This document shows, one piece after another, positions 1 to 5,268 of a stretch of 5,507 bases of DNA; position 1 is the stretch's first letter, and the number at the start of each line of letters is the position of its first letter. The stretch comes from JBEAOO01 sp041164825 (lineage in GTDB: Bacteria; Pseudomonadota; Gammaproteobacteria; Burkholderiales; Burkholderiaceae_C), in contig JBEAOO010000112.1 of the NCBI GenBank assembly GCA_041164825.1, positions 1 through 5,507 of the forward strand, written 5' to 3'. The position numbers and the translations under genes were made by a program. Below the pieces are notes generated by a model that made no database searches, was not told the origin of the DNA, and saw nothing but the letters and a program-made list of their open reading frames with translations.

Positions 1-300
1 GTGATGAGCACCAACTGCTCGTGGAGCATCGACGACTCGCGCAACAAGTTCCAGTTCGGCTGCGAGTACGCGCGCATGGTGCGCGGCGGGCGGCTGGCCG
101 AGGTCGTGCGCAACCCCAACTACCGCGGCATCAGCGCCACCTTCTGGCGCGCGCTCGCGCGGGTGGGCGACGCCAGCACCTTCGAGGTGATGGGCACGCC
201 GTTTTGTGGCAAGGGCGAGCCCTCGCAAGTCATCCGCGTCGGCCACGCCTCGCCGGCCTGCCACTTCAGCCGCGTGGCGGTGTTTGGTGGAGCCGCCTGA
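1..300 (+). CDS. TldD-like metalloprotease subunit, C-terminal end (5' partial)
   Basis: This is the last 99 codons of a gene that begins before the window; the GTG at position 1 is read as an internal codon, not a start. The visible protein has the strongly conserved C-terminal block of TldD/PmbA-family proteins: an NCSWSIDD/FQFGCEYAR stretch, then VVRNPNYRGISATFW, then GTPFCGKGEPSQVIRVGHAS and a final VFGG. In known TldD/TldE pairs, TldD carries the zinc-binding HExxxH motif and forms a cytosolic complex with TldE that degrades unfolded peptides or trims peptide precursors. The HExxxH region would lie upstream and cannot be checked here. Its stop codon overlaps the next gene's start (TGATG, 298-302), so the two are almost certainly translationally coupled. 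It may be a paralogue of the housekeeping TldD, so no gene symbol is assigned. The family call is firm; the substrate is unknown. Confidence 0.9.
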   Translation: MMSTNCSWSIDDSRNKFQFGCEYARMVRGGRLAEVVRNPNYRGISATFWRALARVGDASTFEVMGTPFCGKGEPSQVIRVGHASPACHFSRVAVFGGAA

Positions 301-1661
301 TGACAAACGCAGCCTTCACGCTCACCCAAGCGCCCTACTTCCACACCCTGGCCGACCGCGTGTGCGCGCTCGGTGAGGGCCACGCAGGCGAGCGCGTATC
401 GCTCTACCTGCAGGCCGAACAAAGCACCTTCATCCGCTTCAACCGCAGCGCCGTGCGGCAGGCCACACAGGTGCAGCAAGGCAGTGCCACGCTGACGCTG
501 GTGAGCGGCGCGCGGCGCATCGCCGCCACGCTGACGCTCACCGGCGTGGCGCACACCGACCTGCGGCGCCTCACCGATGAACTCGCCACACTGCGCAGCC
601 TGCTGCCCGATGTGCCCGACGACCCCTACCTGCTGCTGCCCGATGCGGTCACGCACAGCCACCGCCACGAGCACGGCACACTGCCCCGCGCCGATGACGT
701 GGTGCAGCAGGTGGCCGAGGCCGCACGGGGCCTGGACTTTGTGGGCTTCTGCGCCGCCGGGCCGGTGGTGCGCGCCTTGGCCGACAGCACCGGACAACGC
801 CATTGGCACCATGTGGAGAGCTTCCACATCGAGTGGTGCTTGTACCTGCGCGCCGACCAGGCGGTGAAGGCCAGCCACGCGGGCGCGCACTGGATTCCGG
901 CCGAGTTTCAAAAGTTGGTGGCGCAGAGTGCGCTGCAATTGCAGCTCTTGGCGCGGCCTGCTGCGGCCGTCGCACCCGGCGAATGGCGCGCCTACTTGGC
1001 GCCTGCGGCCGTGGCGGAACTGCTGAGCACCTTGGGCTGGAGCGGCTTTTCTGCGCGCTCGCGGCGCACCCACACCTCCAGCCTCTCGCAACTCGCCAGC
1101 GGCCTGGGCGAGCGCCTGCACCCGAGTGTGGTGTTGAACGAAGACACCGCCGCCGGACTTGCCCCCGCCTTCACACCCGACGGTTTTGTGAAGCCGGCCA
1201 GTGTGGCCTTGTTGAGCGATGGCCACCTGCGAGACACCATGAACTCACCGCGCTCCGCCCGCGAATACGGCCTGGCGGCCAACGGCGCCAACAGCAGCGA
1301 AACCCCCGAATCCTTGAGCCTGGCCCCCGGCACGCTGCGCGAAGCCGACGTGCTGGGCGCGATCGGCGACGGCCTCTATGTGAGCAACCTCTGGTACCTC
1401 AACTACTCCGACCGCAGCGCCTGCCGCATGACGGGCATGACCCGCTTTGCCTGCTTCCGCGTGCAAGGTGGCGAGCTGGTGGCGCCGCTGCCGGTGATGC
1501 GCTTTGACGATGCCTTCACCCGCCTCTTCGGCGTCGACGGCCTGCTGGCGCTGGACGAGCACGCGGTGCTGGTGCCCGACAACAGCAGCTATGGGCAGCG
1601 TGCGCTGGGCTCGGTGACGACACCGGGTGCGCTGGTGCAGGGGTGGCGGCTCACGCTGTGA
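300..1661 (+). CDS. TldE/PmbA-like partner subunit of a TldD-type peptidase
   Basis: A 453-residue protein of typical TldD/PmbA length. The start is the ATG of the TGATG stop/start overlap; the open frame continues upstream, but only as a shadow of the preceding gene. The N-terminal domain has the family's RFNRSAVRQ strand (about residues 46-54). The C-terminal domain has GLYVSNLWYLNYSDR (358-372), MTGMTRFACFRVQGGELVAP (377-396) and VMRFDD (399-404), the hallmark end of TldE-like subunits. No HExxxH zinc motif is visible, which fits the non-catalytic partner that shapes the chamber around the TldD active site. Two His-rich patches stand out: THSHRHEH (118-125) and RHWHHVESFH (167-176). Expression is expected to follow the upstream gene in one operon. 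In other bacteria such pairs act in toxin or modified-peptide maturation or general peptide degradation. No peptide precursor gene is seen here, so the role is undetermined. Confidence 0.9.
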   Translation: MTNAAFTLTQAPYFHTLADRVCALGEGHAGERVSLYLQAEQSTFIRFNRSAVRQATQVQQGSATLTLVSGARRIAATLTLTGVAHTDLRRLTDELATLRSLLPDVPDDPYLLLPDAVTHSHRHEHGTLPRADDVVQQVAEAARGLDFVGFCAAGPVVRALADSTGQRHWHHVESFHIEWCLYLRADQAVKASHAGAHWIPAEFQKLVAQSALQLQLLARPAAAVAPGEWRAYLAPAAVAELLSTLGWSGFSARSRRTHTSSLSQLASGLGERLHPSVVLNEDTAAGLAPAFTPDGFVKPASVALLSDGHLRDTMNSPRSAREYGLAANGANSSETPESLSLAPGTLREADVLGAIGDGLYVSNLWYLNYSDRSACRMTGMTRFACFRVQGGELVAPLPVMRFDDAFTRLFGVDGLLALDEHAVLVPDNSSYGQRALGSVTTPGALVQGWRLTL

Positions 1662-1683
1662 GCCACCGGACGGTACGCGGCCG

Positions 1684-2121
1684 TCAGCCCATCTGCTGCG
1701 CAAGCGCAGCGCTCACTGCTTGGGTGGACTGCCGCGCGGATTGACGGGCGGCCTGCGTGCGCCCGTCGTAGCCCCAATCGCTCGCCGGCAACTCGCGCAC
1801 GATCACATAGCTGGCCTCGGCCAGTGCCGCACCGCTGCCCAGATGCGCCACGAGCGCCGCATGCGCCTCGGCGATGAAGGCCCGCTTCTGCGCCGCCGTG
1901 TTGGTGCCGGTGGTGACGCTGATCTCCAACCAGGCCGTGGGCTGCACGGGCACCTCGCCGCCGATGAACCAGTGCGGCGTGGGCGCGGCGTCGATCAGCA
2001 CCGCGGTGACCTCGCCGCGCTTGGCGAGCGTGCGCACAGTGATCTCGGTGAGTTGTTGCGCCAGTGCGGCAAAGTCGGCCGGGGTGGGCGCGCCACGGTG
2101 GCGCAAGACGAGGGTGGGCAT
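1684..2121 (-). CDS. Fused 4-oxalocrotonate-tautomerase-like protein (tautomerase superfamily)
   Basis: A 145-residue protein on the minus strand. The ATG at 2121 is chosen because it places a proline directly after Met (MPTLVLRH); tautomerase-superfamily enzymes use this N-terminal proline as catalytic base. A TTG at 2139 could also start the frame but would bury the proline. The protein looks like two beta-alpha-beta units in one chain. Unit one is about residues 2-58, with strand TLVLRH, a helix, and EVTAVLID. Unit two is about residues 62-112, with strand TAWLEISVTTGTNT, a helix, and ASYVIVRELP, followed by DWGYDGRTQAAR. The fold is known from short-chain 4-OT dimers and from fused members such as CaaD and MSAD, which tautomerise or dehalogenate small enols and acids. 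The actual substrate cannot be read from sequence. It lies 14 nt after the stop of the small upstream gene, probably in one transcript. No good Shine-Dalgarno is visible, so translational coupling is likely. Confidence 0.82.
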   Translation of the reverse strand: MPTLVLRHRGAPTPADFAALAQQLTEITVRTLAKRGEVTAVLIDAAPTPHWFIGGEVPVQPTAWLEISVTTGTNTAAQKRAFIAEAHAALVAHLGSGAALAEASYVIVRELPASDWGYDGRTQAARQSARQSTQAVSAALAQQMG

Positions 2122-2135
2122 GGTGCGGGGCTCAG

Positions 2136-2462
2136 TCAAGGGGTGTGGTGTGGGCAGCGGGTCGGCGTGCGGGTCGGATCAGGTGTCGGATCAGGTGTCG
2201 GATCAGGTGTAGGGTCACGGGTCGGGTCACGGGTCGACAGCCAACCCTGGGCTGACGCGCCCCACTGGCGGGCACAGTCGAGCAACACCACGGCGCTGCG
2301 CCGCAGGGCCTGGCCGGTGGCGCGCCAAGCGGCGTCAACAGCCTCACGGCGCAACTGCACGGCACGGCGCCGAGCCTCGGCGTGCAGGGCGGCAAGAGCT
2401 TCGAGATCGCGGGTTGGGGCTGGGGCAACTGAATGCGGCTTGTCGGACGCGGGCTTGAACAT
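2136..2462 (-). CDS. Small helical hypothetical protein with Asp-Pro-Thr repeat tail
   Basis: A 108-residue protein on the minus strand that I cannot assign to a named family. The ATG at 2462 has a GGAG Shine-Dalgarno (complement of 2469-2472) six bases upstream, the best ribosome site in the window and good support for a real gene. Residues 1-17 are polar and proline-containing. Residues about 18-75 form a predicted amphipathic helical region rich in Ala, Arg and Glu (LEALAALHAEARRR...LRREAVDAAW). There is no signal peptide or convincing membrane segment. Residues about 78-97 are a low-complexity tail of DPTR/DPTP units encoded by a 12-bp tandem repeat. The stop at 2136-2138 overlaps an alternative TTG start and lies 14 nt before the tautomerase ATG, so the two genes probably form an operon. 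It is the first gene facing the divergent LysR gene. The tail may be an expanded, dispensable extension. Confidence 0.68.
   Translation of the reverse strand: MFKPASDKPHSVAPAPTRDLEALAALHAEARRRAVQLRREAVDAAWRATGQALRRSAVVLLDCARQWGASAQGWLSTRDPTRDPTPDPTPDPTPDPTRTPTRCPHHTP
2173..2232. repeat. 12-bp tandem repeat (five units) inside the small protein gene
   Basis: Three perfect units of GTCGGATCAGGT (2173-2184, 2185-2196, 2197-2208) are followed by two related units, GTAGGGTCACGG and GTCGGGTCACGG (2209-2232). The period is a multiple of three, so copy-number change would lengthen or shorten the protein tail by four residues without a frameshift. On the minus strand it encodes the DPTP/DPTR repeats that end the small helical protein. 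Confidence 0.93.
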
Positions 2463-2634
2463 GGGGTGCTCCGGGGGCTGAGGGGGTTCGCGTGGTGGTG
2501 GTGGCGCTGATGTGCCGATGCCGCGGTGCCTGCACTGTAAAAATCCGCCCCACCCTGGGAAACACCCTGCGCCTCAAAAGCGTTTTGCAGCGCGCGCAAG
2601 GCCGGCGCCACACGGCGCGCTCTACGATGGCGCC
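2463..2634. promoter_or_regulatory. Divergent promoter/operator region between LysR gene and tautomerase unit
   Basis: This 172-bp spacer must carry both outward promoters. It contains CAAAA-GCG-TTTTG (2575-2587), a perfect 5-bp-arm dyad. Overlapping it is TTGC-N7-GCAA (2585-2599), whose inner T2586 and A2598 are separated by 11 bases, fitting the T-N11-A pattern of LysR boxes. An AT-rich patch, TGTAAAAAT, lies at 2537-2545 in an otherwise GC-rich spacer. No sigma70 -35/-10 pair could be assigned confidently on either strand. The layout, a LysR gene divergent from a small metabolic operon with a dyad near its own start, is the classic autoregulated LysR arrangement. The site call is inference. 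Confidence 0.5.
2469..2472 (-). promoter_or_regulatory. Shine-Dalgarno of the small helical protein gene
   Basis: CTCC on the plus strand reads GGAG on the minus strand, six bases before the ATG at 2462. It fixes the start and supports this frame as the coding one among several overlapping minus-strand frames. Confidence 0.65.
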
Positions 2635-3549
2635 ATGCACACCTTGGCCTTTGATGACCTGCGCTTGTTCGCCCGCGTGGCTGCACTCGGCAGCCTCTCA
2701 GCCGTGGCGCGCGAGCGCGATGTGCCGGTGAGCCAGGTGTCGCGGGCGCTGGCGCGCATCGAGCAACGCTGCGGCGCGCGGCTGATGCACCGCTCCACCC
2801 ACGGCCTGGCGCTCACGCCCGAGGGCGGCACATTTTTGGGCTACTGCGAGCGACTGATCGGCACGCTCGACGAACTGGAAGGCGACTTCAGCGCGCGCAG
2901 CGAGGTGGTGCGTGGGCGCGTGCGGGTGGCCGCCAGCACGGTGCTCGCGCGCTACCAACTGCTGCCCAGCCTGGCCGGTTTGCACGCGCTGCACCCCGAA
3001 TTGCGCGTGGACCTGGAGGTGGCCGACCGCCAGGCCGACATGGCGCGCGACGGCATCGACATCGCCATCCGCAGCGCCAGCGACGTGCCCGAGACCATGA
3101 TCGCCCGCCAGATCGGCCGCCTGGGCCGCGCGCTCTACGCCGCGCCGAGCTACCTGGCACAGGCCGGCACACCGCAACATCCGGACGAGTTGCGCCAGCA
3201 CACGCTGATTGCCAACAGCGCCGCGCCGCACCTGAACCATTGGCCGTTTGCGCGCGACGACCAAGCCTGGAAACTGGCCATCGACGGCCACTGGCGCGCC
3301 AACGACAGCGGCCTCACCGCAAGCATGGTGCTGGAAGGGTTGGGCATCGGCCGGCTGGCGGTGATCGTGGCCGAGCCACTGGTGCTGCAAGGCCGCTTGC
3401 TGCCGGTGTTGGCCGATTGGGTGGACGCACAGCCGATTCCCATCGTTGCGGTGACGGCCAGCAACCGCCAGCGTCTGCCCAAAATACGCGCCTGCCTGAC
3501 CTACTGGACCGAGTGGTTCGCGCGCTTCAACGATATGCCACCGGGCTGA
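2635..3549 (+). CDS. LysR-family transcriptional regulator (CrgA/DmlR-like)
   Basis: A 304-residue protein of normal LysR length. Residues 1-62 form the winged helix-turn-helix: FDDLRLFARVAALGSLSAVA, then VPVSQVSRALARIEQRCGARL, then MHRSTHGLALTPEG. A linker helix to about residue 90 precedes the effector-binding domain: RVRVAASTVLARYQLLPSLA (95-114), the LHPELRVDLEVADRQADMARDGIDIAIR stretch (119-146), and LEGLGIGRLAVIVAEPLV (233-250). The DGIDIAIR signature is typical of the CrgA/DmlR branch. The ATG at 2635 is used because family homology begins just after it; the open frame upstream has no LysR character and no good Shine-Dalgarno is visible. An out-of-frame ATG lies eight bases upstream (2627). 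The gene is divergent from the small-protein/tautomerase unit, its likely target. The effector is unknown. Confidence 0.93.
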   Translation: MHTLAFDDLRLFARVAALGSLSAVARERDVPVSQVSRALARIEQRCGARLMHRSTHGLALTPEGGTFLGYCERLIGTLDELEGDFSARSEVVRGRVRVAASTVLARYQLLPSLAGLHALHPELRVDLEVADRQADMARDGIDIAIRSASDVPETMIARQIGRLGRALYAAPSYLAQAGTPQHPDELRQHTLIANSAAPHLNHWPFARDDQAWKLAIDGHWRANDSGLTASMVLEGLGIGRLAVIVAEPLVLQGRLLPVLADWVDAQPIPIVAVTASNRQRLPKIRACLTYWTEWFARFNDMPPG

Positions 3550-3550
3550 G

Positions 3551-3579
3551 TGGCTGGGTGGCTGGGTGGCTGGGTGGCT
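3551..3579. repeat. 8-bp tandem repeat (TGGCTGGG), 3.6 copies
   Basis: TGGCTGGG is repeated exactly at 3551-3558, 3559-3566 and 3567-3574, then a partial TGGCT. It begins one base after the LysR stop codon. The 10-mer TGGGTGGCTG, part of this repeat, recurs at 4041-4050 next to the aroC terminator. Confidence 0.9.
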
Positions 3580-3596
3580 TTGATGCGAGATTGCGT

Positions 3597-3654
3597 CGAA
3601 CGAGCAAGTTCGCCATGGCCGAGAAGTTCGATGCTGGGTACTGAGACGAACTTC
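3597..3654. repeat. Inverted-repeat cluster of the AAGTTCG motif
   Basis: CGAAC (3597-3601) faces GTTCG (3608-3612) across six bases. GAAGTTCG (3623-3630) faces CGAACTTC (3647-3654) as a perfect 8-bp inverted repeat across 16 bases. AAGTTCG occurs directly at 3606-3612 and 3624-3630, and the palindrome GCCATGGC (3612-3619) lies between. The base composition is less GC-rich than the surroundings. The block looks like an extragenic repeat, not coding DNA. Confidence 0.6.
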
Positions 3655-3672
3655 ATCCCACGTCTGGCGCGA

Positions 3673-3768
3673 GGAGCGCTGTGCCGCATTCGCTTTGCTC
3701 CGTGTCCTCCGCCGGCCTGCGGCCGGCTCCCCCTTTCCCTGCGCAACGCGAATGCGGCACAGCGCTCC
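3673..3768. repeat. Nested palindrome, copy A of a REP-like element
   Basis: The outer arms 3673-3693 and 3748-3768 are perfect 21-bp inverted repeats. After one mismatch they continue with TTGC/GCAA, giving 25 pairs in 26. Inside is a second perfect hairpin, GCCGGCC (3711-3717), TGC, GGCCGGC (3721-3727). The sequence between the stems, TTTGCTCCGTGTCCTCC (3694-3710) and CCCCCTTTCCCTGCGCAAC (3729-3747), reappears in copy B on the other strand. Possible roles are a bidirectional terminator or transcript stabiliser for the converging genes, a non-autonomous mobile palindrome, or a structured RNA. Confidence 0.85.
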
Positions 3769-3815
3769 CTGAACCGGAAGTGGCACGCCACCTGGCGGCA
3801 AACCGCGGTGTTTCT

Positions 3816-3918
3816 GGGGCGGTGATGGGCCGGGCCGAGTTGCGCAGGTAAAGGAGGAGGGGCCGCGTCAGCGGGCCCGGGGGACACGGAGCAACTCGGC
3901 CCGGCCCATCGCCGCCCT
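3816..3918. repeat. Nested palindrome, copy B of the same element, opposite orientation
   Basis: The arms 3816-3843 and 3891-3918 pair over 28 positions, with only two G-T wobbles on the plus strand. An inner hairpin has CCGC (3863-3866), loop GTCA and GCGG (3871-3874), extended by GGG/CCC past a bulged G. Read on the minus strand, the inter-stem sequence (complement of 3879-3895) is GTTGCTCCGTGTCCCCC, matching copy A at 15 of 17 positions. The complement of 3839-3857, CCTCCTTTACCTGCGCAAC, matches copy A at 17 of 19. The stem sequences themselves are unlike copy A. Confidence 0.85.
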
Positions 3919-3946
3919 CGCGCCGATCTCCGAACGGAAAGCCTTC

Positions 3947-3961
3947 GGCCGGAAACCGGCC
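3947..3961. repeat. Short perfect hairpin GGCCGG-AAA-CCGGCC
   Basis: A 6-bp perfect stem with an AAA loop lies 28 bases after copy B. There is no T-run on either side, so it is not called a terminator; it may be a chance GC-rich palindrome. Confidence 0.45.
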
Positions 3962-4050
3962 TCATGCCAAGCAAAGCGGCCCGCCGACAGCGGCTCTTCG
4001 CACCCGCTGCGTTTTGGACGCCGTTGAAGACGAAGGCACATGGGTGGCTG

Positions 4051-4088
4051 AAACAACAACGGCCTGGCATCGCTGCCAGGCCGTGTTG
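4051..4088 (-). terminator. Intrinsic terminator-like hairpin downstream of aroC
   Basis: Positions 4059-4069 and 4074-4084 are perfect 11-bp inverted repeats. Beyond one bulged A (4058) the stem extends by four more pairs (CAAC/GTTG). On the minus strand, the direction of aroC, the loop is GCGA, a GNRA tetraloop. The stem ends in GTTG and is followed by TTT, so the U-tract is short and interrupted. It starts 24 bases after the aroC stop. Confidence 0.72.
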
Positions 4089-4112
4089 CGTCGCACCGCT
4101 GCCCTCAGCGCG

Positions 4113-5210
4113 TCAGATGCTGCCCGGGATCGGCCCCGGCGCCACGTTCACATCACCACACTGCGCGCGGTGCAGCAAGGCGTGGTCCATCAACACCAGG
4201 GCCAGCATCGCCTCGGCGATCGGCGTGGCGCGGATGCCGACGCAGGGGTCGTGGCGACCAAAGGTTTCGACCGTGGCGGGCTGGCCGGCGGTGTCGATGG
4301 ATTGGCGGGCGGTGCGGATCGAGCTGGTGGGCTTGATGGCGATGTTGACCGTGATGTCTTGGCCGGTGGAGATGCCGCCGAGCACGCCGCCGCTGTGGTT
4401 GCTGCGAAAGCCCTCGGGGGTCAGCTCATCACCGTGCTGCGTGCCGCGCTGGGTCACGCTCTCGAAGCCGGCGCCAATTTCCACGCCCTTGACGGCGTTG
4501 ATGCCCATCATGGCGTAGGCGATGTCGGCGTCGAGCTTGTCGAACAGCGGCGCGCCCAGGCCCACGGGCACGTTGCGGGCCTCCACATGCAGCTTGGCGC
4601 CGCAGCTGTCGCCGTCTTTGCGCAGCGCGTCCATGTGGTCTTCCAGGCGCTGGATGTCGCTGACGTTGGCCGCGAAGAAGGGGTTGTTGGGGATGTGGTC
4701 GAGCGACTCGAACGGAATCGCCACGTCGCCGATTTGGGTCATGTAGCCGACGAAGGTGGTGCCGTGGGTTTGTTGGAGCCACTTCTTGGCCACCGCGCCC
4801 GCAGCCACCATGGGCGCGGTCATGCGGGCCGATGAGCGGCCACCACCGCGCGGGTCGCGGATGCCGTATTTGTGCCAGTAGGTGTAGTCGGCGTGGCCGG
4901 GGCGGAAGGTCTGCAGGATGTTGCCGTAGTCCTTGCTGCGCTGGTCGGTGTTGCGGATCAGCAGAGCGATGGGCGCACCGGTGGTCTTGCCTTCGTAGAT
5001 GCCGCTGAGGATCTCGACAGCGTCGGGCTCGCTGCGCTGGGTGACATGGCGCGAGGTGCCGGGGCGGCGCCGGTCCAGCTCGGGCTGGATGTCGGCCTCG
5101 CTCAAGCGCATGCCGGGCGGGCAGCCGTCGATCACGCAGCCGATGGCCGGGCCGTGGCTCTCGCCGAAGTTGGTGACGCGGAAGAGTTCGCCGAGGGTGC
5201 TGCCGGACAT
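4113..5210 (-). CDS. aroC: Chorismate synthase
   Basis: A 365-residue protein, close to the usual 360 or so. It removes phosphate from 5-enolpyruvylshikimate-3-phosphate to give chorismate, the last step of the shikimate pathway and the branch point to aromatic amino acids, folate and quinones. It is cytosolic and needs reduced FMN. All family signatures are intact: GESHGPAIGC (16-25, with His19), RRRPGTSR (47-54), FRPGHADYTYWHKYG (102-116, with His106), GGGRSSARMTA (122-132), NHSGGVLGGISTG (271-283) and GRHDPCVGIR (318-327). The length and lack of an added domain suggest the monofunctional type that relies on an external flavin reductase. The ATG at 5210 gives the expected MSGSTLGELFRV N-terminus; an AGGA (complement of 5223-5226) lies 12 bases upstream, rather far for a ribosome site. 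Downstream of a CBS-domain gene on the same strand and followed by a terminator hairpin. Confidence 0.98.
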   Translation of the reverse strand: MSGSTLGELFRVTNFGESHGPAIGCVIDGCPPGMRLSEADIQPELDRRRPGTSRHVTQRSEPDAVEILSGIYEGKTTGAPIALLIRNTDQRSKDYGNILQTFRPGHADYTYWHKYGIRDPRGGGRSSARMTAPMVAAGAVAKKWLQQTHGTTFVGYMTQIGDVAIPFESLDHIPNNPFFAANVSDIQRLEDHMDALRKDGDSCGAKLHVEARNVPVGLGAPLFDKLDADIAYAMMGINAVKGVEIGAGFESVTQRGTQHGDELTPEGFRSNHSGGVLGGISTGQDITVNIAIKPTSSIRTARQSIDTAGQPATVETFGRHDPCVGIRATPIAEAMLALVLMDHALLHRAQCGDVNVAPGPIPGSI

Positions 5211-5240
5211 CGTGGATTCAGATCCTGTGAAGCCTCAAAG

Positions 5241-5268
5241 GCAAACACCGCCCGGAGGCGGTGTTTGC
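5241..5268 (-). terminator. Perfect 12-bp hairpin between the CBS-domain gene and aroC
   Basis: GCAAACACCGCC (5241-5252), loop CGGA, then GGCGGTGTTTGC (5257-5268) is a perfect stem. On the minus strand the loop is TCCG closed by C-G, which fits the very stable UNCG tetraloop class. It begins 27 bases after the CBS gene's stop and is followed by CTTTGAGG, a weak U-tract. Terminator for the CBS gene is the likeliest role; a leader hairpin in an aroC read-through transcript is also possible. Confidence 0.65.

Larger units (their letters stand above)
3550..4112. other. 563-bp gene-free, repeat-rich stretch between convergent genes
   Basis: This lies between the LysR stop and the aroC stop, which face each other. 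Several open frames cross it, but none has recognisable protein character and all run through palindromes. In order it holds a TGGCTGGG tandem repeat (3551-3579), an AAGTTCG inverted-repeat cluster (3597-3654), two related nested palindromes in opposite orientation (3673-3768 and 3816-3918), a small GGCCGG-AAA-CCGGCC hairpin (3947-3961) and the aroC terminator (4051-4088). The stretches 3769-3815 and 3962-4050 show nothing I can name. Confidence 0.85.

Noticed and set aside
120..1226. Minus-strand open frame of 368 codons opposite the TldE-like gene
   Set aside because: Long antisense frames are expected in GC-rich genes. The plus strand shows clear TldE signatures through the same bases.
1669..1685. 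GACGG-N7-CCGTC hairpin between the converging TldE-like and tautomerase genes
   Set aside because: The stem is only 5 bp, overlaps the tautomerase stop codon and has no T-run; too weak to call a terminator.
1627..2481. Plus-strand open frame of 284 codons opposite the tautomerase and small protein
   Set aside because: It is Arg/Gly-rich shadow coding. The opposite strand has a recognisable tautomerase and a gene with a good Shine-Dalgarno.
2132..2686. Alternative longer minus-strand frame over the small protein gene
   Set aside because: It crosses the lysR start and the divergent promoter region and lacks a ribosome site, unlike the frame starting at 2462.
2698..3801. Minus-strand open frame of 367 codons opposite lysR
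   Set aside because: It has no domain, covers the palindrome region, and lies antisense to an unambiguous LysR protein.
3550..3825. Plus-strand open frame of 91 codons after lysR
   Set aside because: It starts in the tandem repeat and crosses copy A of the palindrome; there is no Shine-Dalgarno and no protein character.
3673..3918. CRISPR-like or insertion-sequence interpretation of the paired palindromes
   Set aside because: There are only two units, in opposite orientation, with no regular spacers, no transposase frame and no target-site duplication that I could see.
3501..4070. Minus-strand open frame of 189 codons across the lysR-aroC gap
   Set aside because: It runs through both nested palindromes and the TGGCTGGG repeat and overlaps the lysR end. 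The composition is that of translated repeats (SHPATQPP-like) with no recognisable domain.
4014..4835. Plus-strand open frame of 273 codons opposite aroC
   Set aside because: It is a shadow of aroC, whose motifs are intact on the minus strand; the translation is low-complexity Ala/Gly/Val/His.
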